A program made the position numbers and the translations under genes. A stretch of 11,527 nt of DNA from Prevotella sp. GTDB lineage: Bacteria > Bacteroidota > Bacteroidia > Bacteroidales > Bacteroidaceae. Positions 1-6,152 of the stretch are shown here, one piece after another. How positions within the stretch are numbered: position 1 is the first letter of the stretch; each line of letters begins with the position of its first letter. The notes under the pieces are model-generated. The model was not told the origin of the DNA, did no database searches, and saw nothing but the letters and a program-made list of their open reading frames with translations. The stretch is taken from positions 1 to 11,527 of the forward strand of contig JAJPZE010000238.1 in the NCBI GenBank assembly GCA_021204565.1, read 5' to 3'.

Positions 1-290
1 GTTGCGGGCAACCGATGCAGCTGTTAAAGGAAAACACCACCGACGCGGCAACGGAGAAGCACGTCCCGGTAGTGGAGAAGACGGCGGACGGATACCGCGT
101 AACGGTCGGCAGCGTCTTGCACCCGATGACTCCGGAGCATTATATCGAATGGATTGAGCTTGTAACGCCCGGCGGCGTACTCCGCAAGAAGCTCACTCCG
201 AACGACACGCCCGTGGCGGAATTTAAGACCGAAGCGGCGGAAGTAACGGCGCGCGAGTTCTGCAATTTGCACGGGCTTTGGAAAGCGTAA
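1..290 (+). CDS. dfx: Superoxide reductase (desulfoferrodoxin), 5'-truncated by the window edge
   Basis: Reduces superoxide to hydrogen peroxide in the cytoplasm of anaerobes, using electrons from rubredoxin or a similar donor. The frame is open from base 3 and reads CGQPM before the internal Met at 15. Bases 1-2 (GT) would complete a Cys codon, giving the CCGQPM end of an N-terminal desulforedoxin iron domain, so the Met at 15 is not the true start. Counting from that Met, the catalytic iron ligands of the family are all present: His16 in EKHVPV (with the conserved Lys15), His36 in LHPM, His42 in EHYIEW, Cys83 and His86 in CNLHG. About 35 residues, with the rest of the Cys4 centre, lie off-window. 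The C-terminus GLWKA is normal for the family. A strong terminator follows 52 bases after the stop, so this transcript is separate from the etf operon. Confidence 0.93.
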   Translation, partial: CGQPMQLLKENTTDAATEKHVPVVEKTADGYRVTVGSVLHPMTPEHYIEWIELVTPGGVLRKKLTPNDTPVAEFKTEAAEVTAREFCNLHGLWKA

Positions 291-342
291 CAAACATTAT
301 AACGAGCGGTATGTAAACACAGACCGCGCCGAAAAGATAGTG

Positions 343-374
343 AAGCGTGCGGGGCAATCTGCCCCGCACGCTTT
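343..374 (+). terminator. Rho-independent terminator after the superoxide reductase gene
   Basis: A perfect 14-bp stem pairs 343-356 with 360-373 around a 3-base loop (357-359). The core is GCGTGCGGGGC. The following T tract is short (TTTGTGTCGTT), but the stem is very stable and sits 52 bases past the stop codon. Confidence 0.85.
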
Positions 375-920
375 GTGTCGTTATGCAATCGCCCCTGTAC
401 GACTTAGCGGCGGCAAACCTGATGTCAATATACTAACCCACACGATTTATGTTAAAACTTTAATGTTAAATAGATTGCACACTGCCCGAATTTAACGTTT
501 GGAATTCGCATAACGCCGGTGACGGGCTGTTTTGCGTCATTTTTCGCGATTTTTAGAATGTGTTGAAAATCAGACTCTTATGTGGTTATATGTAATTTGT
601 ATATAGTTGCGAACCTGCAAGAACACGGGGTTTGACCCTCTGAAAGTACGGGGTTTTAGGGGGTGAAACCCCGTGTGATGAGCGCGCAAGAACTAAGTAA
701 TGAGAGGGTTATTTATGGGGATTTTGCTCCGCGCGGACTAAATACGTGCTCGTTTTGATATATGGAGATGCCAAACGAGAGCTAAATTTACGCGCCTTTT
801 CGACGGAATAATTATTGCACACTACGCTTGTCGTTAAGTTAATTAACATCCGTTTACCCGTCGAATTTTAACAGTTATCGGCACGCTAAAATCCATCATT
901 TTCCGCTTCCGTACGGGTCT
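375..920. other. Non-coding region with several inverted repeats
   Basis: I find no credible gene here on either strand; reading frames are short and lack recognisable motifs. The region holds a long imperfect hairpin (623-676, listed separately). It also has 7-bp arms CTCGTTT/AAACGAG at 749-755 and 773-779, and 8-bp arms TTCGACGG/CCGTCGAA at 799-806 and 858-865. Three 10-bp palindromes occur: TCCGCGCGGA at 728-737, AATAATTATT at 807-816 and GTTAATTAAC at 838-847. The rest is AT-rich and looks unstructured. A structured RNA or an old element remnant is possible but cannot be shown. Confidence 0.6.
623..676. repeat. Long imperfect hairpin with a third copy of its arm inside
   Basis: The arms at 623-633 (ACACGGGGTTT) and 666-676 (AAACCCCGTGT) pair perfectly over 11 bp. 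After one G/G mismatch the stem continues for about 7 more pairs (635-641 with 658-664). The loop holds another ACGGGGTTTT at 648-657, which could compete with the first arm for the second. There is no T tract immediately after it, so it is not a typical terminator. Confidence 0.6.
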
Positions 921-981
921 TAATCCGCGAATTTTATCGTATTCGCCTGCGACGAGTTTCGCGGATATAATTTGCGGATTA
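921..981. promoter_or_regulatory. Candidate operator: three TTYGCGGAT half-sites over the etf promoter
   Basis: TTCGCGGAT occurs at 958-966 and TTTGCGGAT at 971-979, a direct repeat with a 13-base period. Its exact reverse complement ATCCGCGAA lies at 923-931. The outer pair extends to 13-base arms (921-933 and 969-981) with one mismatch. The second direct copy overlaps the TTTG that serves as the -33 element of the etf promoter. That position suits a repressor, or an activator bound at the upstream copies. The regulator is not identifiable from this window. Confidence 0.55.
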
Positions 982-1000
982 GAATAAATGTGTATCTTTG
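971..1000 (+). promoter_or_regulatory. Bacteroidetes-type promoter of the etf operon
   Basis: TTTG at 971-974 and TATCTTTG at 993-1000 match the Bacteroidetes -33 TTTG and -7 TAnnTTTG consensus with 18 bases between them, one or two shorter than usual. The predicted transcript starts near 1004-1007, giving a 5' leader of about 100 bases before etfB. Confidence 0.75.
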
Positions 1001-1109
1001 CAAGGCAGATTACACATTACGATGCGTGTGTGCGGCGGCGTGCGCGGCGTAACGATATTGTATAGCTATTTGATGAACTATAAATTTATAGATTAAATAC
1101 TTTGAACAG

Positions 1110-1991
1110 ATGAGTTTGAAAATTGTTGTCCTTGCGAAGCAGGTGCCTGATACGCGCAATGTAGGTCCGGACGCGATGACACCGGAGGGGACGGTGAACC
1201 GCGCTGCGTTGCCTGCGGTGTTCAATCCCGACGACCTGAACGCCCTTGAGATGGCTCTTCGGCTGAAAGAGCAATTTGCGGGGAGCACGGTGTCGGTTGT
1301 TACGATGGGTCTGCCGAAATCGGCGGATATAATCCGCGAGGCGCTTTACCGCGGCGCGGACGAGGGGTATGTCATCACTGACCGTCCTCTTGGAGGTGCC
1401 GATACGCTCGCTACAAGTTACACTCTTGCGCAGGCGGTGAAGAAGCTCGGGACGTATGATATTATCCTTTGCGGCCGTCAGGCGATTGACGGGGACACGG
1501 CGCAGGTGGGGCCGCAGGTGGCTGAGAAGCTCGGGCTGACGCAGGTTACGTATGCCGAGGAGATACTTTCGTTGGACAAGGAGGCGGGCAGGACGGTTAT
1601 CCGCCGCCATATCGACGGGGGCGTGGAGACGGTCGAAGCGCCTCTGCCGGTAGTGGTTACGGTGAACGGGAGCGCCGCCGCGTGCCGCCCGCGCAATGCG
1701 AAGCGCGTGATGAAATATAAGAACGCGACCGCTCCGACGGAACGTACGGCGGAGCAACAAGAGACCTTAAAAGATACGCTTGCAAAGAAACCGTATCTTA
1801 ACATCAATCAGTGGGGTGCGCAGGATATAGACGCGGACCCGGCGCAGATTGGCAAGGCGGGCTCCCCGACGAATGTCAAGACGGTGCGCAATATTGTTTT
1901 CAAGGCAAAGGAAAGCAAGACGCTCACGGGCTCCGATGCGGATGTAGAGAACGTTATAATCGAATTGTTGAACGAGAAAATTATCGGCTAA
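1110..1991 (+). CDS. etfB: Electron transfer flavoprotein subunit beta (EtfB/FixA family)
   Basis: Beta subunit of the heterodimeric ETF, which carries electrons to or from acyl-CoA dehydrogenases. At 293 residues it is slightly longer than the usual 250-265, with an extended C-terminal arm. Visible motifs: LAKQVPDT (8-15); NPDDLNALEMALRLKE (39-54); GGADTLATSYTL (95-106); GRQAIDGDTAQVGP (122-135), the nucleotide-binding loop; DGGVETVEAPLPVVVTV (169-185), the ETF-beta signature; and GSPTNVKTV (251-259). The DGDTAQVGP loop and GADTLATS resemble clostridial EtfB proteins, where this subunit binds a second FAD and NADH, rather than the AMP-binding mitochondrial form. It is first in a three-gene operon, with its stop 6 bases before etfA. 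The start has no strong Shine-Dalgarno sequence but agrees with the conserved N-terminus. Confidence 0.95.
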   Translation: MSLKIVVLAKQVPDTRNVGPDAMTPEGTVNRAALPAVFNPDDLNALEMALRLKEQFAGSTVSVVTMGLPKSADIIREALYRGADEGYVITDRPLGGADTLATSYTLAQAVKKLGTYDIILCGRQAIDGDTAQVGPQVAEKLGLTQVTYAEEILSLDKEAGRTVIRRHIDGGVETVEAPLPVVVTVNGSAAACRPRNAKRVMKYKNATAPTERTAEQQETLKDTLAKKPYLNINQWGAQDIDADPAQIGKAGSPTNVKTVRNIVFKAKESKTLTGSDADVENVIIELLNEKIIG

Positions 1992-1997
1992 GAGACG

Positions 1998-3038
1998 ATG
2001 AATAATGTATTTGTATATTGCGAGATAGAGGGCGTAACGGTTAAGGACGTGTCGTTGGAGCTTCTTACAAAGGGGCGCAAATTAGCCGACAAGCTTGGTG
2101 TCGCTCTTGAATGTATTATTGCGGGGAGCGGTTTAGAGGGTGTCGGGAAGCAAGTGAGCAAGTACGGTGTCGACCGCGTGCATATCTTCGATGCGCCGGG
2201 TTTGTTCCCTTACACGAGCAACCCGCATACTGCGCTCGTGGTCAATCTCTTTAAGGAAGAGAAGCCGCAGATATGTCTGATGGGGGCGACGGTTATCGGA
2301 CGCGACCTCGGACCGCGGGTCAGCTCCGCACTCCACAGCGGTTTGACGGCAGATTGCACGGAACTCGAAATCGGCAGTTTCGATATGAAGAAAAAGAACG
2401 AAGCGGGCGAACTCGTCGATGTTCATTACGAGAACCAGCTCTATCAGATACGCCCCGCGTTCGGCGGAAACATCATTGCAACCATCGTCAACCCCGACCA
2501 TAGACCGCAGATGGCGACCGTCCGCGAGGGCGTGATGAAGCGCGAAGTGAAGGACGAAGCATATCGGAGCGAGGTCATACGGCACGATGTGGCGAAGTAC
2601 GTCCCCGAGACGGAGTACGTTGTCCGCGTGCTCGACCGGCACGTCGAGGCGGCGCGTCATAATCTTAAAGGCGCGTCGATAGTGGTCTCCGGCGGATACG
2701 GCGTGGGGTCGAAAGAGGGTTTCGACGCGTTGTTCGAGCTTGCACACGAGCTTCATGCGGAGGTCGGTGCGTCGCGCGCCGCCGTTGATGCGGGCTTCGT
2801 CGACCACGACCGGCAGATAGGTCAGACGGGCGTAACGGTTCGCCCGAAGGTGTATTTCGCGTTCGGTATATCGGGTCAGATACAGCATATAGCTGGCATG
2901 CAGGACTCCGGCATCATCGTTTCGGTGAACACCGACCCCGATGCGCCGATAAACAAGATCGCCGATTACGTCATTCTCGGCACGGTTGAAGACGTCGTGC
3001 CGAAGATGATTAAGTATTATAAAAAGAACAGCAAGTAA
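1998..3038 (+). CDS. etfA: Electron transfer flavoprotein subunit alpha (EtfA/FixB family)
   Basis: Alpha subunit of ETF; its C-terminal domain holds the FAD that shuttles electrons to the dehydrogenase. The length of 346 residues is normal. The N-terminal Rossmann-like domain (about 1-205) includes GATVIGRDLGPRVSSAL (96-112) and LTADCTEL (116-123). The C-terminal FAD domain (about 225-340) shows SGGYGVGS (231-238), GASRAAVDAG (257-266), QIGQTG (273-278), GISGQIQH (290-297) and NTDPDAPI (311-318), all characteristic of the family. One small oddity is Tyr234, where many homologues have Arg (GGRG). It starts 6 bases after etfB and stops 11 bases before the dehydrogenase gene, so the three are almost certainly co-transcribed and work as one redox unit. 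Confidence 0.96.
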   Translation: MNNVFVYCEIEGVTVKDVSLELLTKGRKLADKLGVALECIIAGSGLEGVGKQVSKYGVDRVHIFDAPGLFPYTSNPHTALVVNLFKEEKPQICLMGATVIGRDLGPRVSSALHSGLTADCTELEIGSFDMKKKNEAGELVDVHYENQLYQIRPAFGGNIIATIVNPDHRPQMATVREGVMKREVKDEAYRSEVIRHDVAKYVPETEYVVRVLDRHVEAARHNLKGASIVVSGGYGVGSKEGFDALFELAHELHAEVGASRAAVDAGFVDHDRQIGQTGVTVRPKVYFAFGISGQIQHIAGMQDSGIIVSVNTDPDAPINKIADYVILGTVEDVVPKMIKYYKKNSK

Positions 3039-3049
3039 GTAAGACAGTT

Positions 3050-4756
3050 ATGGCTAATTATTATACTGAAAATCCCGATATAAAGTTTTATCTGACGCAC
3101 CCTTTGATGCGCCGCATAGTGGAGCTGAAGGAGCGCGGGTATGCCGACAAGGATGCATTCGACTACGCTCCGGAGAGCTTTGAGGACGCTATCGACTCGT
3201 ATGACCGCGTGCTTGAATTAGCGGGGGAGATTAGCGCAGAGATTGTCGCACAAAACGCCGAGGATGTCGATGCAGAGGGACCGCACCACGAAGGCGGGCG
3301 GGTGAAATACGCTTCGAAGACATACGAGAACCTCGATGCGACCGTCAAGGCCGGACTCAACGGAGTAACGATGCCGCGCCGTTACGGCGGGCTCAATTTC
3401 CCCTCCGTCCCTTATTCGGCAATCAACGAGATTATCGCCACCGCCGACGCGGGCTTTGAGAATATCTGGTCGTTGCAGGACTGCATCGAGACGTTATACG
3501 AGTTCGGCGACGAGGATCAACGCCGCCGCTTTGTGCCGCGCGTATGTCAGGGCGCGACGATGTCGATGGATCTGACCGAACCCGACGCTGGCTCCGACCT
3601 GCAAAGCGTTATGCTTAAAGCGACGTTCGACGAGGCTAACAACTGCTGGCGGCTCAACGGTTGCAAACGGTTTATAACCAACGGCGACTCCGATATACAC
3701 CTTGTCCTCGCCCGAAGCGAAGAGGGCACGCGGGACGGGCGCGGGCTGTCGATGTTTATCTACGACAAGCGCGACGGCGGCGTCGACGTGCGGCGGATAG
3801 AGAACAAGCTCGGCATACACGGCTCGCCGACATGCGAGCTTGTATATAAGAACGCACGGGCGGAGCTGTGCGGCAGCCGCAAGCTCGGGCTTATCAAATA
3901 CGTTATGGCGCTTATGAACGGGGCAAGGCTCGGCATCGCGGCGCAGTCGGTCGGCATATCGCAGGCGGCGTACAATGAGGCGCTCGCATACGCTAAGAGC
4001 CGCCGGCAGTTCGGCAAGGAGATTATCAATTTCCCCGCCGTATACGAGATGCTGTCGGTGATGAAAGCTCGTCTCGCCGCGGGACGCTCCATCCTTTACG
4101 CCACAAGCCGGTATGTAGATATATATAAAGCATTAGAGGACATCGCGCGTGAACGCAAGCTCACTGCGGAAGAGCGCGCGGAGTGTAAGGAGTACACGCG
4201 CCTTGCCGACGCATTCACGCCGTTAGCGAAAGGTATGAACTCGGAGTACGCCAACCAGAACGCATACGACGGCATACAGGTGCACGGCGGGTCGGGATTT
4301 ATGCTCGAATACGCATGTCAACGCTTATACCGCGACGCACGCATCACGTCAATCTACGAGGGCACGACCCAACTTCAGACCGTTGCCGCAATACGTTATA
4401 TCACCAACGGATTTTATTCTCAGGTGATTGCGAAGATGCAGGAAGAGCCGACGGCGGACGAGTTTGCTCCCCTGCGCGAGACGGCGAAGAGGATGGCGGC
4501 GAAGTATAACGAGTGTGTGGAGAAGGTGAACACCGCAGGCTGCGACGAGTATAAAGACCTCTGCGCAAGACACCTCTACGAGATGGTCGCGACAATCATT
4601 ATGACCAACCTGCTCATAGACGATGCCACGCACGCCCCGGAGCTGTTCGGCGCATCGGCACGGGTCTACACGCGCTATGCCGTATCGGAAGTGAAGAAAC
4701 ACCGGAGCTTTATAATGTCGTCATCGACGGACGACTTAGGCGATTACCGCAAGTAA
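3050..4756 (+). CDS. Acyl-CoA dehydrogenase, long (about 570-residue) type
   Basis: FAD enzyme that interconverts an acyl-CoA and its trans-2-enoyl-CoA, using the adjacent ETF as electron partner. The N-terminal helical domain runs to about 165. The beta domain contains MSMDLTEPDAGSDL (171-184) and KRFITNGD (206-213), the flavin and substrate-binding signatures. The C-terminal helical domain has RRQFGKEI (318-325), IQVHGGSGF (409-417) and IYEGTTQLQ (435-443), in which Glu437 is the expected catalytic base. Residues from about 450 form an extra C-terminal segment, and there is a charged insertion near 355-385; both are normal for the longer subfamily. Chain-length preference cannot be read from the sequence. 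It is last in the etf operon and is followed by a terminator. Whether it oxidises acyl-CoA or reduces enoyl-CoA in vivo is open; fermentative reduction fits an anaerobe. Confidence 0.94.
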   Translation: MANYYTENPDIKFYLTHPLMRRIVELKERGYADKDAFDYAPESFEDAIDSYDRVLELAGEISAEIVAQNAEDVDAEGPHHEGGRVKYASKTYENLDATVKAGLNGVTMPRRYGGLNFPSVPYSAINEIIATADAGFENIWSLQDCIETLYEFGDEDQRRRFVPRVCQGATMSMDLTEPDAGSDLQSVMLKATFDEANNCWRLNGCKRFITNGDSDIHLVLARSEEGTRDGRGLSMFIYDKRDGGVDVRRIENKLGIHGSPTCELVYKNARAELCGSRKLGLIKYVMALMNGARLGIAAQSVGISQAAYNEALAYAKSRRQFGKEIINFPAVYEMLSVMKARLAAGRSILYATSRYVDIYKALEDIARERKLTAEERAECKEYTRLADAFTPLAKGMNSEYANQNAYDGIQVHGGSGFMLEYACQRLYRDARITSIYEGTTQLQTVAAIRYITNGFYSQVIAKMQEEPTADEFAPLRETAKRMAAKYNECVEKVNTAGCDEYKDLCARHLYEMVATIIMTNLLIDDATHAPELFGASARVYTRYAVSEVKKHRSFIMSSSTDDLGDYRK

Positions 4757-4780
4757 ATAATCACTTTTGTATATAATTTT

Positions 4781-4822
4781 GAGCTGTTGCCCTTTGTTTA
4801 GGTCGACAGCTCTCTTTTTCCC
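4781..4822 (+). terminator. Rho-independent terminator of the etf operon
   Basis: GAGCTGT (4781-4787) pairs with ACAGCTC (4806-4812) around an 18-base loop and is followed by TCTTTTTCCCTTTT. It lies 25 bases past the dehydrogenase stop codon. Confidence 0.7.
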
Positions 4823-4867
4823 TTTTCCTTGTAAGGGCATAATCAGTATTGCCGGATTGTTGCAAAA

Positions 4868-5032
4868 GTGCTCTCTTTCTTGGGCACTCCGAAAGGGGTT
4901 AAGATACGGTTCGCCGGCTCTTAACCGGCGGTTAACACAACCCTGAAAGGGTTATGATCGACAAAGTCGATTATAACCAGCGTCTTCAGCCCGTCGGATG
5001 ATGGTTGTCATCCCCCGCGTACCGATAGGTAC
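4868..5032. repeat. Series of short hairpins in the convergent intergenic region
   Basis: Consecutive inverted repeats fill this stretch: GTGCTC/GGGCAC (4868-4873, 4882-4887); CTCC-GAAA-GGGG (4887-4898); GCCGG/CCGGC (4913-4917, 4925-4929) or, as an alternative, TTAACC/GGTTAA (4921-4926, 4930-4935); AACCCT-GAA-AGGGTT (4939-4953); GTTATGATCGAC-AAA-GTCGATTATAAC (4951-4977, one G-T pair); GGATGA/TCATCC (4996-5001, 5008-5013); and GTACC-GATA-GGTAC (5019-5032). Neighbouring hairpins share bases, so some are mutually exclusive. The whole 4757-5137 gap has no credible gene. The pattern recalls REP-like intergenic repeats, but no second copy exists in this window. Confidence 0.55.
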
Positions 5033-5137
5033 ACTACATAACCTATACACCCGACTATTAAAGGTCTTGTCTTGCAGAGGTCTTAATCCAAAAGAGCTTT
5101 TATTTGTTCGGGCGAAGATGTGCTTGGCAGGAAGGAT

Positions 5138-6013
5138 TTATACGATAATCTTGTTCTTATGATAGTTGTTTCGGAACTCGGTCGGTGTGCATCCTTTCTT
5201 TTTCTTGAATATACGATTGAAATACGAGATGTTGTTGAACCCCGACGTGTAACATATTTCGAGTATCGACATTGAGCTGTCGGCAAGTTTTCTTGCCGCA
5301 TAACCGAGCCGTGTGTCAATTATGTAGTCACATATACTGCGATGGGTGCGTATCTTGAAGAAGCGGCTGAATGCCGAGGGAGTCATTCCGATAAGGTCCG
5401 CAAGCGTGCGAAGACGTATCTCCTCCTTAAAATGTTCCCCTATATAATCGCTCACTTTCTGTACTCTCCGGCTCTCTGCCGTTACATCCACGCGGGCGAA
5501 TGATGAAGTTGACAGTTGACGATAGTTGCTCAAAGAGAGCTCGTAGAGGATTTCAAAAAGTTTGAGCACTTGGTAAAATCCGTTGTCCAAGCGGAGCAGT
5601 GTCTCTATCCGTTCGTATATCCGGAGAATGGTCTCCATATCGAACGCCACCCCCGTCTCGCTGTCTTTCAGCAGACGCCGTATGGAGGCGAAATGGTTCT
5701 TCTCCGCAAGCGAGCCGCTTATAAGATCCGATGCGAACTGTATTGTTATCTCGTGTATGTCGGAAGAGTTGCATTCATATTGTTGCCAAGAGTGTTCTAT
5801 TCCTCCCCCTAACAGGCACATATCGTATTCGCCGACAACCTCGAGGCTGTCGCCCACCGTTCGCCTTACTCCCTTGCAATGGGCAATAAAGTTCAATTCA
5901 TATTCATCGTGTTTGTGGAGCGGATAAGTAAACTCGGTCTTATGCCGTTCGGCAATGTAAAAGCAATCGCGGCTTGAGATTGGCGCCACCTCGGTTAATA
6001 CGTTATTATTCAT
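5138..6013 (-). CDS. AraC-family transcriptional regulator
   Basis: Predicted sugar-responsive activator of the divergent esterase/phosphorylase operon. The 291 residues divide into an N-terminal cupin-like sensor domain (about 25-95; HKHDEYELNFI at 33-43 and a Gly-rich turn at 69-71) and a linker of about 90 residues. The C-terminal double helix-turn-helix spans about 185-286. The first helix-turn-helix is LADLIGMTPSAFSRFFK (204-220). The second region contains ILEICYTSGFNNISYFNRIFKK (split at 250-262 and 263-271) followed by GCTPTEFR (274-281), the standard AraC C-terminal signature. The start ATG is 35 bases from its predicted -7 box. It faces the esterase gene across 139 bases that carry back-to-back promoters and a tandem repeat, the usual arrangement for a local regulator. 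The effector is unknown; cellobiose or an acetylated oligosaccharide would be a context-based guess. Confidence 0.93.
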   Translation of the reverse strand: MNNNVLTEVAPISSRDCFYIAERHKTEFTYPLHKHDEYELNFIAHCKGVRRTVGDSLEVVGEYDMCLLGGGIEHSWQQYECNSSDIHEITIQFASDLISGSLAEKNHFASIRRLLKDSETGVAFDMETILRIYERIETLLRLDNGFYQVLKLFEILYELSLSNYRQLSTSSFARVDVTAESRRVQKVSDYIGEHFKEEIRLRTLADLIGMTPSAFSRFFKIRTHRSICDYIIDTRLGYAARKLADSSMSILEICYTSGFNNISYFNRIFKKKKGCTPTEFRNNYHKNKIIV

Positions 6014-6047
6014 AAATGGTTAGCTCTTTTTTGGGGGTTCTTTTGTG

Positions 6048-6081
6048 CAAAGATAACGCGAAGACATATATAGAGGGCAAA
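6048..6081 (-). promoter_or_regulatory. Promoter of the araC-type gene
   Basis: Read on the minus strand, TTTG (6081-6078) and TATCTTTG (6055-6048) match the Bacteroidetes -33/-7 pair, separated by 22 bases, slightly long. The same TATCTTTGCA core is found at the etf promoter. The predicted leader is under 35 bases. Confidence 0.65.
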
Positions 6082-6096
6082 GAAAAGCAAAGAAAG
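6077..6096. promoter_or_regulatory. Tandem 10-bp repeat, candidate AraC-type operator
   Basis: GCAAAGAAAA (6077-6086) is followed directly by GCAAAGAAAG (6087-6096), 9 of 10 bases identical. The 10-base period puts both copies on one DNA face, as AraC-family dimers favour direct repeats. The first copy covers the -33 element of the minus-strand promoter, and the second ends just upstream of the plus-strand promoter. Autoregulation together with activation of the operon would fit. Confidence 0.45.
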
Positions 6097-6098
6097 TG

Positions 6099-6131
6099 TT
6101 AGATTCGGGTTCTGATAATACATTAATTTTG
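6099..6131 (+). promoter_or_regulatory. Promoter of the esterase/phosphorylase operon
   Basis: TAATTTTG at 6124-6131 is an exact -7 TAnnTTTG match. The -33 position holds only TTAG (6099-6102), a poor match 21 bases upstream. A weak -33 is what an activator-dependent promoter would show. The ATG at 6153 is about 15-20 bases from the expected start site, so the leader is very short and A-rich. Confidence 0.6.
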
Positions 6132-6152
6132 CAACAAAATAAAGAATGACGT

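Noticed and set aside
15..290. Complete 91-residue superoxide reductase starting at the ATG at 15
   Set aside because: The frame is open upstream to the window edge and reads CGQPM, the conserved end of the desulforedoxin domain, so the gene is longer and merely truncated here.
474..823. Direct repeat ATTGCACACT at 474-483 and 814-823
   Set aside because: A 10-base match within about 800 bases has a fair chance of arising randomly, and the flanks do not match.
1086..1760. Long minus-strand open frame (224 codons) opposite etfB
   Set aside because: It lies wholly opposite a clear EtfB gene with conserved motifs; the translation is Arg/His-rich with no recognisable domain, as expected from antisense of GC-biased codons.
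2133..2888. Long minus-strand open frame (251 codons) opposite etfA
   Set aside because: Antisense shadow of a well-conserved EtfA gene; no domain and no promoter or start context.
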